64,000 bases of DNA from Arenibacter palladensis (GTDB taxonomy: Bacteria; Bacteroidota; Bacteroidia; Flavobacteriales; Flavobacteriaceae), in the NCBI RefSeq assembly GCF_900129275.1, contig NZ_FQUX01000001.1, positions 1,302,001 through 1,366,000 on the forward strand, read 5' to 3'. The notes beneath the pieces were generated by a model. It ran no database searches. It saw nothing but the letters and a program-made list of their open reading frames with translations, and was not told where the DNA came from. Of this stretch, positions 36,506 through 46,152 are shown piece after piece. The position numbers and the translations under genes were made by a program. The first letter of the stretch is position 1, and each line of letters begins with the position of its first letter.

Positions 36506-39500
36506 TGAGGAATATTATAGCCTATTTTATAAAGTACCATGTGGCGGTAAATGTCATCATTGTGGCATTCCTTATTTTTGGTATTGTTGGGGCATTATCA
36601 TTGAAATCCTCATATTTTCCACTTACAGATTCCAAAAACATTAGTATAAAGGTAACCTACCCGGGCGCTTCCCCACAAGAAGTGGAGGAAGGTATAGTAC
36701 TTAAGATAGAAGATAATCTTAAAGGTTTGGAGGGTGTGGATAGGGTTACTTCCACTTCAAGGGAAAACAGCGGTACAATAAATGTAGAGATAGAGAAGGG
36801 CAGGGATATCGATTTTATGTTGTTGGAAGTTAAAAATGCCGTAGACAGGGTGCCTTCGTTTCCAACGGGTATGGAGCCTTTGGTAGTCTCCAAACTGGAA
36901 ACGGTGAGGGAAACCATAAGTTTTGCCATTAGTGGTGAAAATATAAGCTTGTCAGCTTTAAAGCAGATAGGCAGGCAAGTGGAGAACGATATCAGGGCCA
37001 TGGAGGGCATATCCCAAATAACGATTACCGGTTATCCTGAAGAGGAAATAGAGATTGCCGTAAACGAAAATAGCCTTTTGGCTTATAATGTGTCATTTGA
37101 TGAGGTGGCCCAAGCGGTCTCCAACGCCAATATTTTGGTTACCGGGGGTAATATTAAGACCAGTGCAGAGGAATTTCTGATCAGGGCCAACAATAGGTCC
37201 TATTACGGAAATGAATTATCCAATGTAATTGTAAGGGCCAATGCTTCGGGGCAAACAGTGCGCCTAAAGGATGTGGCAGTTATTAGGGATCGGTTTTCGG
37301 AAACGCCCAATGCCACTTATTTTAATGGAAATCTAGCGGTAAATATTGCTATTACGAGTACCAATACGGAAGATTTAATAACATCATCAGACAAGGTAAA
37401 GGAATATATAGAAGAGTATAATCAAAAACATAACAATGTAAAGTTGAGTGTCATAAGTGATCAGTCCGTAACACTCACACAGCGTACGCAATTGTTGACC
37501 GAAAATGCCATAATGGGTATGATTTTGGTGCTCATTTTTCTTTCGCTTTTCCTTAATACCAGATTGGCGTTTTGGGTGGCCTTTGGCCTGCCTGTTGCAT
37601 TTTTGGGAATGTTTGTGTTTGCAGGTTTCTTTGATGTAACCATAAATGTTTTGTCCCTTTTTGGAATGATAATCGTTATTGGTATTTTGGTGGATGATGG
37701 TATTGTAATAGCCGAAAACATTTATCAGAACTACGAAAAGGGGAAACCCCCAATACAGGCTGCGGTAGATGGTGTTATGGAGGTACTTCCTCCAATTATT
37801 TCCGCTATCATTACTACCATATTGGCATTTTCCATATTCCTATTTTTGGATAGTAGGATCGGTGAGTTTTTTGGGGAGGTTTCGGTAATTGTAATTCTAA
37901 CCTTAGTGGTGTCCTTGGTGGAGGCCTTGATTATTTTACCTGCGCATTTGGCCCATTCCAAAGCCTTACAGCCATTGGATAACAAGCCAAAAAAGGGATT
38001 GGCCAAGGTGTTTGCCAAATTAAGGGTCATCAATGAATGGGGCGATAGTTTTATGGTATGGATGCGGGATAAATTATATGGCCCTATTCTGCGTTTTTCC
38101 CTCCGCTATAAAATATTGATGTTTTCAATATTCGTAATGTTATTGTTTCTGAGTTTCGGTTCTATTGGGGGCGGCATTATCAGAACTTCGTTTTTTCCAC
38201 GGGTGGCAAGTGATCGTGTATCCGTAGACTTGCTTATGCCGAATGGGACACATGAAAGGGTAACCGATTCCATTATCAGTTTAATTGAGGAAAAGGCCAA
38301 AATTGTGGACCAGGAGCTAACGGAAAAGTACTTAAAGGGTACTGGTAAAAAGCTTTTTGAAAACATGATAAGGAAAGTGGGTCCCGGTTCCTCAACGGCC
38401 TCATTGGATATCAATCTCTTGCCAGGAGAAGAAAGACCAGACGCAATACGATCGGATTTGATTACCAATAGATTACAGGAACTGGTGGGTCCGGTTATTG
38501 GGGTCGAAAGCCTTATTTATGGTTCAGGTGGTAATTTTGGGGGAAGCCCCGTTTCGGTTTCGCTTTTGGGAAACAATATAGTAGAGTTAAAAGAGGCAAA
38601 AAAAGAGCTTAAGGCTATTTTGGAGAATAACGCCCTTTTGAAGGATGTAGCGGACAATGATCCGGCAGGAATAAAGGAAATAAGGCTGGAACTGAAGGAA
38701 AATGCCTATTTAATGGGGTTGGACCTGAGAAGTGTTATGAATCAGGTAAGGTCCGGATTTTTTGGGGCCCAGGCACAACGCTTTCAACGGGGGCAGGATG
38801 AAATTAGGGTTTGGGTGCGTTATGACCGCTCTGACCGATCTTCCATCAACGATCTGGACGATATGAGGATAAGCACTCCTAGTGGCAGTAAGGTGCCCCT
38901 AAAGGAGATTGCAAGTTATGTTATAGTTCGGGGAGATGTTGCCATTAATCATTTGGAGGGTCAGCGAGAAATTCAGGTTTCGGCAGATATTAAGGATGAT
39001 AAGACTACTAGTGCTACCGATATTATGAACGAAATAAGGACAGTTATAATGCCGGATATCCATTCCAGATATCCTACCGTAACGGCGTCCTATGAAGGGC
39101 AGAACAGGGAGACCGCTAAGCTTTTCGGATCTTTAAAATTTGTGGGTCTTTCCGTTTTGTTGTTGATCTATATTACCATAGCCTTTACTTTTAGGAGTTT
39201 TAGTCAGCCGCTAATGTTGATTATTTTAGTTCCTTTTAGTATCACCGCTGTAGCCTGGGGACACTGGATTCATGATTTTCCTATCAACGTATTGTCCATG
39301 TTGGGAATTATTGCCTTGATAGGTATTATGGTAAACGACGGCTTAGTGCTTATTGGTAAATTCAATGGTAATCTTAGGGAAGGAATGAAGTTTGACGATG
39401 CTATTTATGAAGCTGGTAAATCTAGGTTTAGGGCTATATTTCTGACTTCTATTACGACCATTGCCGGTTTGGCGCCATTGCTTTTGGAAAAAAGTCGACA

Positions 39501-39804
39501 AGCACAATTTTTAAAACCAATGGCCATATCCATTGCTTATGGAATTGGATATGCAACCGTATTGACCTTATTGATGTTGCCCTTATTCCTTGCTTTTAGC
39601 AATAAAATAAAAGTGGGTTCCAAATGGTTGATCACCGGTAAAAAAGTGACCAAAGAAGAGGTGGAACGGGCAATAAAGGAACAAATGGAAGAAAGTCATA
39701 TGCAAAATTTTGAAAAACATGAGCAGAATGGTCATTCTCCGGTAATATCAACTACGTTAGAGGATGAAGCCGTAATATCTAACGAATTGGAAGACAATAA
39801 GTAA
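36505..39804 (+). CDS. RND efflux transporter permease
   Basis: A 1099-residue inner-membrane pump with the duplicated 6+6 helix layout and two large periplasmic loops of RND transporters. The fourth-helix motif GILVDDGIVIAEN (with the proton-relay aspartates) is intact and its repeat reads GIMVNDGLVLIG. The C-terminal cytoplasmic tail (about 1040-1099) is longer and more charged than usual. It lies between its adaptor and TolC partner, completing a tripartite system. Likely exports hydrophobic or toxic compounds; substrate cannot be read from sequence. Confidence 0.95.
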   Translation: MRNIIAYFIKYHVAVNVIIVAFLIFGIVGALSLKSSYFPLTDSKNISIKVTYPGASPQEVEEGIVLKIEDNLKGLEGVDRVTSTSRENSGTINVEIEKGRDIDFMLLEVKNAVDRVPSFPTGMEPLVVSKLETVRETISFAISGENISLSALKQIGRQVENDIRAMEGISQITITGYPEEEIEIAVNENSLLAYNVSFDEVAQAVSNANILVTGGNIKTSAEEFLIRANNRSYYGNELSNVIVRANASGQTVRLKDVAVIRDRFSETPNATYFNGNLAVNIAITSTNTEDLITSSDKVKEYIEEYNQKHNNVKLSVISDQSVTLTQRTQLLTENAIMGMILVLIFLSLFLNTRLAFWVAFGLPVAFLGMFVFAGFFDVTINVLSLFGMIIVIGILVDDGIVIAENIYQNYEKGKPPIQAAVDGVMEVLPPIISAIITTILAFSIFLFLDSRIGEFFGEVSVIVILTLVVSLVEALIILPAHLAHSKALQPLDNKPKKGLAKVFAKLRVINEWGDSFMVWMRDKLYGPILRFSLRYKILMFSIFVMLLFLSFGSIGGGIIRTSFFPRVASDRVSVDLLMPNGTHERVTDSIISLIEEKAKIVDQELTEKYLKGTGKKLFENMIRKVGPGSSTASLDINLLPGEERPDAIRSDLITNRLQELVGPVIGVESLIYGSGGNFGGSPVSVSLLGNNIVELKEAKKELKAILENNALLKDVADNDPAGIKEIRLELKENAYLMGLDLRSVMNQVRSGFFGAQAQRFQRGQDEIRVWVRYDRSDRSSINDLDDMRISTPSGSKVPLKEIASYVIVRGDVAINHLEGQREIQVSADIKDDKTTSATDIMNEIRTVIMPDIHSRYPTVTASYEGQNRETAKLFGSLKFVGLSVLLLIYITIAFTFRSFSQPLMLIILVPFSITAVAWGHWIHDFPINVLSMLGIIALIGIMVNDGLVLIGKFNGNLREGMKFDDAIYEAGKSRFRAIFLTSITTIAGLAPLLLEKSRQAQFLKPMAISIAYGIGYATVLTLLMLPLFLAFSNKIKVGSKWLITGKKVTKEEVERAIKEQMEESHMQNFEKHEQNGHSPVISTTLEDEAVISNELEDNK

Positions 39805-41169
39805 ATGGGATATAAATATATAATTGCAGGCCTGCTAATTGGTTTTTGCGGAGTTGTAAGTGCTCAGGAGAGATTATTGTCCAAAGATGCTGCTGTGTCA
39901 TTGGCATTGGAAAACAATTTTGGAATTAAGGTGGCCAAAAATCAGGTGGCCATAGCGGATAATAATGCGGGTATCCTAAACTCTGGCTACTTGCCCACCC
40001 TTACGGGTACAGCTGGTGCTACCTATAATGAATTAAACAGCAATACGGAGTATCCGGGCCAATTTGAATCCAATGGGAGCCCCAGGCCAGATTTGGAGAT
40101 CAATGATGCTGAATCACAATCCTATAATGCCGCTCTAAGCTTAAACTATACCTTGTTCGATGGAATGGGCAGACTCTATAATTTTAAGCGATTAAAGGAG
40201 CAATATCAATTATCAGAACTACAAGCAAGGGAAACCATAGAAAATACTATTCTCCAATTATTTAGCGTGTATTATGAAATTGCTAGGCTCACCGAAAACG
40301 AGAATGTTTTAAGACAGGCCTTGGAGATTTCCAAAGAGCGGATCAAAAGAGCGGAATACTCGTTTGAATACGGCCAGAACACTAAATTGGACATCCTTAA
40401 TGCCCAAGTAGATGTAACCAATGATAGTATTAGTTTAATGAACGTTCAGCAGAACTTGGCCAATGCTAAACGGGATTTGAATGTGGTGCTCAATCAAAAT
40501 CTCAATGAGACATTTGTAGTGGATACCCTAGTGAGTTTTATTCCAAAATTACAGTTGGAGGATTATATTGCACAGTCTAAAGAGAACAATGTGGCCATAC
40601 TTCAGACAGAGCGCAATATGGCTATTAACGAGTATGATATTAAGGTGAACAGATCGGGATACCTACCTACCGTAGGGTTGAGCGGTAGTTACGGGTGGAA
40701 TTTGAACCAAAGCGCAGCAACCTCATTTCTTCCTGGACAAATTATACCTGGGAGCAATAGGAACAGTTTAAATTTTGCATTGGGCGCCAGCCTTTCTTGG
40801 AATTTGTTCGATGGTGGCGGTACAACCGTAAGGGTAAAAAACGCCAAAATAGCCTATGAAAATCAGGAAATATTCAAGGAACAAGTAATAATGGAAGTGG
40901 ACAGGGATATTTTAAATGCCTTGGGAATCTATGAAAACAGGTTGCAGATATTTCAAATTCAAGAACAGAACGTAGTGACCAATCAGAATAATTTTGAGCG
41001 ATCCAAGGAGCAATTTCAATTGGGACGTATCACCTCCATCGAATTTAGGCAGGCCCAAATAAACTTGCTCAATGCACAGACCAATAAGAATTTGGCAAAA
41101 TACGACGCCAAGTTGGCCGAGTTGCAGCTGTTGCAATTAACAGGGCAGTTGTTGTCAGTAGAATTATAA
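39805..41169 (+). CDS. TolC-family outer-membrane channel
   Basis: A 454-residue outer-membrane efflux protein with a signal peptide (about 1-20, ending VSAQE) and two tandem OEP repeats of long helices and short strands. GQNTKLDILNAQVDVTND near 189 and its counterpart GRITSIEFRQAQINLLNAQ split around 412-430 are the repeated core. It starts immediately after the permease stop and is the exit channel of the system. Confidence 0.93.
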   Translation: MGYKYIIAGLLIGFCGVVSAQERLLSKDAAVSLALENNFGIKVAKNQVAIADNNAGILNSGYLPTLTGTAGATYNELNSNTEYPGQFESNGSPRPDLEINDAESQSYNAALSLNYTLFDGMGRLYNFKRLKEQYQLSELQARETIENTILQLFSVYYEIARLTENENVLRQALEISKERIKRAEYSFEYGQNTKLDILNAQVDVTNDSISLMNVQQNLANAKRDLNVVLNQNLNETFVVDTLVSFIPKLQLEDYIAQSKENNVAILQTERNMAINEYDIKVNRSGYLPTVGLSGSYGWNLNQSAATSFLPGQIIPGSNRNSLNFALGASLSWNLFDGGGTTVRVKNAKIAYENQEIFKEQVIMEVDRDILNALGIYENRLQIFQIQEQNVVTNQNNFERSKEQFQLGRITSIEFRQAQINLLNAQTNKNLAKYDAKLAELQLLQLTGQLLSVEL

Positions 41170-41249
41170 TAGATTTGCGGACAATTCCAATAAGGAAAGG
41201 GCAGAACTCTGGTTATAGCAAGAAAGTTTAAGTAATTAAACTATTATCC

Positions 41250-41432
41250 ATGTACGAACACTTCTTTCAATGTCCTTATTGCTGGGAAGAAATATCCATG
41301 CTGTTGGATCCCTCCATTTCCCGACAGACCTATGTGGAAGACTGTGAAGTTTGCTGTAATCCTATATCGGTAACCCCAGTTTTTGATGACGGGGAACTAA
41401 TTGCATTTGAGGCTATGGATATTGGTCAATAA
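41250..41432 (+). CDS. CPXCG-motif cysteine-rich small protein
   Basis: A 60-residue protein with two Cys pairs, CPYC (near residues 8-11) and CEVC (near 32-35), and a conserved C-terminus ending FEAMDIGQ. This is the CPXCG family (here with Trp in place of Gly). It probably binds zinc; function unknown. It is 80 bp downstream of the TolC gene with a small AT-rich hairpin between them. Confidence 0.82.
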   Translation: MYEHFFQCPYCWEEISMLLDPSISRQTYVEDCEVCCNPISVTPVFDDGELIAFEAMDIGQ

Positions 41433-41456
41433 TACCATTTGCCAACCCATATTCCT

Positions 41457-41498
41457 TTAAAAAAAAGACAGTCTAAAAATGATCTTTTTTAACTGTCT
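41457..41498 (-). terminator. Terminator of the M16 peptidase gene
   Basis: On the minus strand AGACAGTTAAAAAA pairs with TTTTTAGACTGTCT (one bulge), followed by an eight-base T-run. It lies between convergent genes and might also end the CPXCG transcript. Confidence 0.75.
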
Positions 41499-41526
41499 AA
41501 TTTAAATTAGGTATGATAAATTATGC

Positions 41527-44241
41527 TTATTTCTTGTAGTCCCCGGCATTGATTACCGTCCAATCCTTATAGGGTTTAATGTATTTAAGAATAACATTGT
41601 TGATATCGCCTACTGTTAGATTCTTTACCTTTTCTTCCAAGTTTTTTTGGAATTCCATGGTGCGATTGTAATAGATGTTGTTGTTTATTAAACTGGCCAG
41701 TTCGGCATCTTTGGCCCGGGAAACATTTTCCTCCTGTACCCAGCCGTTTACAGCATTCTTTAATTCCTCCTCGGTTATACCATCTTTAATAAAACGGTCC
41801 AATTCCTCTTTAAATCCTATTTGTACCTTGTCATAGTTTTCCGGAGCGTATATGGCATAAAGGTACATGGATGAATTTTGGTCGTCCGCATTGGAATCGG
41901 CTTGGAATCCGGCTCCTGCACCATAACTAACACCGTCTTTCTGGCGCAACCTATCGGCAATCCTCGAATTTAGAAATCCGCCTCCAAGAATGGTGGCTGC
42001 CATATTTAGTGCAGCATAATCTTCATCGTCCTGGCTAATTTTAATGTTGAGATTCCCAAGAGTCATAGCGTTCTTCTTGTCAGGGGTCAGAATAACTTCA
42101 TTTACTTTGGGGGAATCGGTAAAGGGATCCTTTAGCCTCGCATAAGTATTTTTGCTCTTGAAGTTGGCAAACTCTTTTTCCATATAGGTCTTTACTTGTT
42201 CCGGCTGCATATCGCCTATACCTACTAGAATGGATTTGCCCAAACCGTAAAAAGCCTTGTGGAAGTTTTTTATGTCTTCTATGGTGATTGCCTTGATGGC
42301 AGCTTCCTCTTCTTCAATGGTCATGGCATATAAGGGATGGCCCTTCGGAAAGGTATTGTTTATTACGGATAATCTTTTAGAGGCCAAAAATTGAGGTTCT
42401 GCTTTATTACTTTCCAAATAAGCCAAGTATTCCGTTTTTAATTTTTCCAATTCCGAGGCCTCAAATGAAGGTGTTTTAAGCATTTCCGACATTAGTGCCA
42501 ATGTGGCCATCAGGTTTTCTTCGGTGGAGACGACATTGGCATAAACATTTCCATTACTGGCTCTAAAGGATACCGAGGATTTTAGTTTGCTCAATTCGTC
42601 CTCGATCTGTTGCCTAGACTTGGAATCGGTGCCTTTGTTTAGCATGCTTGCCGTAAAAGATGGGACAACTCCTTTATTTTTAAGGGATTCCACGTTTCCA
42701 TTTCTAATACTGAAACTAAGCCTGACAGTTTTGCCGCGGTTATTCTTTTTAATGATACCGTATGCAATTCCATTGGAAAGTTGGCCTTGGTCCAATCTGG
42801 ATTGAATGGCATCATAGGCAACATCAAAGGCCTCACCTGTACCCATGTCTTCCTTGCCTTTATAATTTGATACAAGGGCCTCAAGATTTTGGGTATGTTC
42901 AATTGCTATTCTTTCGGGCTTTTTGGTAGGATTGAACCTGCCTATGGTTCTATTGGTGGTAATGAGGTATTTTTTGGCAACTTCATTGACATCTTCAAGG
43001 CTGGCATTCTCAATTCTATCCCGTTGAATAAAGGCCAATCGCCAATCACCAGCCCCGATAAATTCGCTCATATAGGTTCCTAAGTAGGACGAGTTTCTAA
43101 AGATTTGATCGGTTTGTTTCAAAAGATTGGCTTTGGCACGGTCCAATTCCTCCTGGGTGATAGGGGAGGTTTTTACGGCATCCAAAGTTTCCTTTAATAT
43201 TTTTTCCACTTCGTCCGCATTCTTATCCGAAGGTACATCTACATTGATATATAAAAATCCGGGTTCTTTGGTAAAAGGTGAGAAAGACCATATGGAGGAG
43301 GCTTTCTTTGCCTCGATTAAAGCTTTGTAGAGCCTTCCGGAAGGTTCGTCGGAAAGAACGTTTTCAATGATGGAAATTGCAGCATAATCCTCGTGGGAAC
43401 CTGCTGGGGTGTGGTACATGGCAGAAACTATCTGTAGATCGCCAACACGATTGAGCTCAACTGTTTTTTCACCATCCTGAGCTGGCTCTTCGGTATAGGA
43501 GTCGCGTATTGGGGTAGCAGGCTTTTCAATTTTACCAAACTTTTTTTCGATCAATTCCAATGTTTTGGCTTCCTCAAATTTGCCTGTAACCATTAAAATC
43601 GCATTGTCTGGACGGTAGAATTTTTTATAGAATGCCTGAAGGTTCTCAATAGGAACTCGTTCTATGTCCGATCTATTTCCAATTGTGCTGTTGCCATAGT
43701 TGTGCCACATAAAACCGGCATTGATAACGTTCTGCATAAGAACCCGCGAAGGGTCGTTTTCGCCACTTTCAAATTCATTCCGTACTACACTGAATTCGGA
43801 TTCCAAATCCTTTTTGGCTATATAGGAATTCACCATACGATCTGCTTCCAGGTCCAAGGCCCAATCCAAGTTTTCGTCAGTGGCGTTAAAGGTTTCAAAG
43901 TAATTGGTCCTGTCGAACCAAGTAGTTCCATTGGGTCGTGCACCATGCGCACTGAGCTCTTTGGGGATATCCGGATGGTTGGGAGTGCCTTTAAAAACCA
44001 TGTGTTCCAAAAGGTGGGCCATGCCTTTTTCCCCGTAACCTTCATGTCTGGATCCAACTAGATAGGTAATGTTAACGGTAATGGTCTGTGATGAGTTATC
44101 GGGAAATAGAAGCACTTTAAGGCCATTGTCCATTTGGTACTCCGTTATACCTTCCACAGAGGCTACTTTTTGTAATTGCCCATAGGAAAGGCTGTTGCAA
44201 AAAAGGAAAAGTAGTATAAGGGATAAGACTTTTATTCTCAT
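41527..44241 (-). CDS. M16 family zinc metallopeptidase (pitrilysin-like), exported
   Basis: A 904-residue protein with a signal peptide (about 1-22, ending SYGQ). The first M16 domain holds the inverted zinc motif HLLEH (76-80) and a downstream SEFSVVRNEFESGE segment with the third zinc ligand. The second half (about 470-904) repeats the fold without HxxEH, as in two-domain M16 enzymes, and serves as the closing lid. It likely degrades peptides in the periplasm. An ATG at 44388 would add 49 residues before the signal peptide and is rejected. Confidence 0.92.
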   Translation of the reverse strand: MRIKVLSLILLFLFCNSLSYGQLQKVASVEGITEYQMDNGLKVLLFPDNSSQTITVNITYLVGSRHEGYGEKGMAHLLEHMVFKGTPNHPDIPKELSAHGARPNGTTWFDRTNYFETFNATDENLDWALDLEADRMVNSYIAKKDLESEFSVVRNEFESGENDPSRVLMQNVINAGFMWHNYGNSTIGNRSDIERVPIENLQAFYKKFYRPDNAILMVTGKFEEAKTLELIEKKFGKIEKPATPIRDSYTEEPAQDGEKTVELNRVGDLQIVSAMYHTPAGSHEDYAAISIIENVLSDEPSGRLYKALIEAKKASSIWSFSPFTKEPGFLYINVDVPSDKNADEVEKILKETLDAVKTSPITQEELDRAKANLLKQTDQIFRNSSYLGTYMSEFIGAGDWRLAFIQRDRIENASLEDVNEVAKKYLITTNRTIGRFNPTKKPERIAIEHTQNLEALVSNYKGKEDMGTGEAFDVAYDAIQSRLDQGQLSNGIAYGIIKKNNRGKTVRLSFSIRNGNVESLKNKGVVPSFTASMLNKGTDSKSRQQIEDELSKLKSSVSFRASNGNVYANVVSTEENLMATLALMSEMLKTPSFEASELEKLKTEYLAYLESNKAEPQFLASKRLSVINNTFPKGHPLYAMTIEEEEAAIKAITIEDIKNFHKAFYGLGKSILVGIGDMQPEQVKTYMEKEFANFKSKNTYARLKDPFTDSPKVNEVILTPDKKNAMTLGNLNIKISQDDEDYAALNMAATILGGGFLNSRIADRLRQKDGVSYGAGAGFQADSNADDQNSSMYLYAIYAPENYDKVQIGFKEELDRFIKDGITEEELKNAVNGWVQEENVSRAKDAELASLINNNIYYNRTMEFQKNLEEKVKNLTVGDINNVILKYIKPYKDWTVINAGDYKK

Positions 44242-44401
44242 GTTAGTGTAGTTTTTTTGATATTCAATAATACAAAAATTAAAGGGTGTTTTATGCGTTG
44301 TAACCTTAGAAATTTTGAGTTTTATAGGGATATAATGACATAGTGATGGCTCTTTAAAAAAATTGTAATATTTTAGCCCATCAACCAAACTAATTTTTCA
44401 A

Positions 44402-45433
44402 ATGCTAAGAAATACCTCCAGATTGTTTATTCTACCCCTTTTCAATTTTCTTTCACTGTGCTATTTAGTGATTTCCTTGCAGTCCTGTAAATCAGGACAG
44501 GCCGTTGCGGTTGAGCCGGATAAAAAAATGGCGGTAACGGAGACTTTCACGGAGAAAATTCCTGCTACCGATATTTCTTTTGATATGGTATTGATACCCG
44601 AAGGAAATTTTATGATGGGGAGTCCAGAGGACCAGGTAGACAGAAAGGCCGATGAAGGCCCAATGAAGACTGTAGAATTAGATGCCTTTTATATGGGTAA
44701 ATACGAACTGGGTTGGGAGGTTTTTGAGTTGTTCTTTAAGCAGAACAAGAATTTGTTCGAGAGCTTGGAAGCGGAGAAGTTAAGCGGCATAGATGCCATT
44801 ACTAGACCCAGCCCACCTTATGAGGATCCATCCTATGGTATGGGAAAGGTTGGGTATCCTGCAATAAGTATGTCGGCCTATTCCGCCTTGGTTTTCTGTA
44901 AGTGGCTAAGTACGGTTACGGGTAGATTTTACAGATTGCCCACAGAAGCAGAATGGGAATATGCCGCCAAGGCTGGAACCAATACAGCCTATTCTTTTGG
45001 TGATGATATTTCCAAAATTGATGAATATGCCGTGTATTACAAAAACTCCAATAATCAGTATGCCAAGATGGGGAGCAAACTGCCCAATCCTTGGGGCTTA
45101 TATGATATGCACGGAAATGTCTCGGAATGGACCTTGGATGAGTACAAGGAAAATGCCTTGGCCATCACCGAGTCCAAGAACCCTTGGGTAAAACCTACCG
45201 TAATCCATCCCAGGGTAATCAAAGGAGGGTCTTGGGACGATGATGCAAAGACGCTTAGGTCGTCTGCGAGAATCGCATCCAGCTTGAAATTGCAAAAGAG
45301 GGATCCACAGATTCCAAAAAGTTTTTGGTGGAATACAGATTCCAACTTTATTGGATTCAGATTGGTAAGCCCAAAGGTTCAGCCCTCAAAAGAGGAGCAA
45401 AAGCAGTTTTGGCAAATTGTGTTGGACGAGTAG
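44402..45433 (+). CDS. SumF-fold (formylglycine-generating-enzyme family) lipoprotein
   Basis: A 343-residue protein with a probable lipobox (SLQSC, Cys29). The SumF1-type domain reads VLIPEGNFMMGSPEDQ near 64, RLPTEAEWEYAAKAG near 179, GNVSEWTLDEY near 239 and VIKGGSWDDD near 270. The C-terminal region (WWNTDSNFIGFRLV) lacks the Cys pair needed for formylglycine formation, so a binding or structural function is more likely. It is related in fold to GldK but shorter. The yceI gene follows after 46 bp. Confidence 0.85.
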   Translation: MLRNTSRLFILPLFNFLSLCYLVISLQSCKSGQAVAVEPDKKMAVTETFTEKIPATDISFDMVLIPEGNFMMGSPEDQVDRKADEGPMKTVELDAFYMGKYELGWEVFELFFKQNKNLFESLEAEKLSGIDAITRPSPPYEDPSYGMGKVGYPAISMSAYSALVFCKWLSTVTGRFYRLPTEAEWEYAAKAGTNTAYSFGDDISKIDEYAVYYKNSNNQYAKMGSKLPNPWGLYDMHGNVSEWTLDEYKENALAITESKNPWVKPTVIHPRVIKGGSWDDDAKTLRSSARIASSLKLQKRDPQIPKSFWWNTDSNFIGFRLVSPKVQPSKEEQKQFWQIVLDE

Positions 45434-45479
45434 GATTCACATAAAACAATATTTGTAGACTAATCATTAAATTAAGCAG

Positions 45480-46028
45480 ATGAAAAATACACTGTTCATA
45501 CTATTATTCTTCCTAGTTTGTGCTGGTTACGCCCAAGAATCATATACGCTTTCCAAAGAAAGTGTCTTAAAAATCAATGGTAGTTCCACCATACATGATT
45601 GGACTGTGGCTGCCAATTCAATGACGGGGTCCATGAAAATGGAGGCTGGTAATGTAAAGAATTTGTTGCTACAAGTGGATGTGGCCCAAATTAAAAGTGA
45701 ACGTGGGGCGGCCATGGACAAAAAAATGCATGCGGCCCTAAAGGTAGAGGAGCATCCTGAGGTATCCTTTAAATTTCAGGAAATCAAGAAATCTGCTGAA
45801 TCGGAAAACACTTTTCAGCTTAAGGGATTGTTGAATATCGCCGGTGTTGAAAAAGCGGTGAACATAGCATTGGAATTCCAAGAAATTGAAGGGAAATATA
45901 AGTTTAAGGGAAGCAAGGAGCTAAAGTTACAGGATTATAATATGGAGCCTCCAACGGCCATGTTTGGCCAAATAATAGTGGGGGATAATGTTACCGTCGA
46001 ATTCGATTTGGTCTATGCCAAAGGATAG
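45480..46028 (+). CDS. YceI-family periplasmic protein
   Basis: A 182-residue protein with a signal peptide (about 1-19, ending YAQ). The beta-barrel YceI domain is shown by INGSSTIHDWTV near 32, EEHPEVSFKFQEIKK near 90, LLNIAGVEKAVNI near 120 and a conserved FDLVYAKG end. Family members bind polyisoprenoid-like lipids. It is downstream of the SumF-fold lipoprotein and probably in one transcript. Confidence 0.9.
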   Translation: MKNTLFILLFFLVCAGYAQESYTLSKESVLKINGSSTIHDWTVAANSMTGSMKMEAGNVKNLLLQVDVAQIKSERGAAMDKKMHAALKVEEHPEVSFKFQEIKKSAESENTFQLKGLLNIAGVEKAVNIALEFQEIEGKYKFKGSKELKLQDYNMEPPTAMFGQIIVGDNVTVEFDLVYAKG

Positions 46029-46029
46029 G

Positions 46030-46062
46030 AGCTACTGTTCAAGAGTTTTGGAGTAGCTGTTT
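46030..46062 (+). terminator. Possible terminator after yceI
   Basis: AGCTACT pairs with AGTAGCT around a 15-base loop, followed by a T-rich stretch. The loop is long, so this is tentative. Confidence 0.35.
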
Positions 46063-46152
46063 TGTTACTTGTATTGATTGTTTATTTCCATATTTCTTGT
46101 TTTCGTGACAATCCTAGGTTCAATAGTGAAATGGGTTGATATATGTGCAATG

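Noticed and set aside
44242-44388. N-terminal extension of the M16 peptidase to an ATG at 44388
   Set aside because: The 49 extra residues precede a clear signal peptide starting MRIKVLSLILLF and are not peptidase-like.
44402-45433. Identification as gldJ
   Set aside because: It has the same SumF fold and a lipobox, but it is short (343 residues) and not near other gld genes; there is no sequence feature specific to GldJ.
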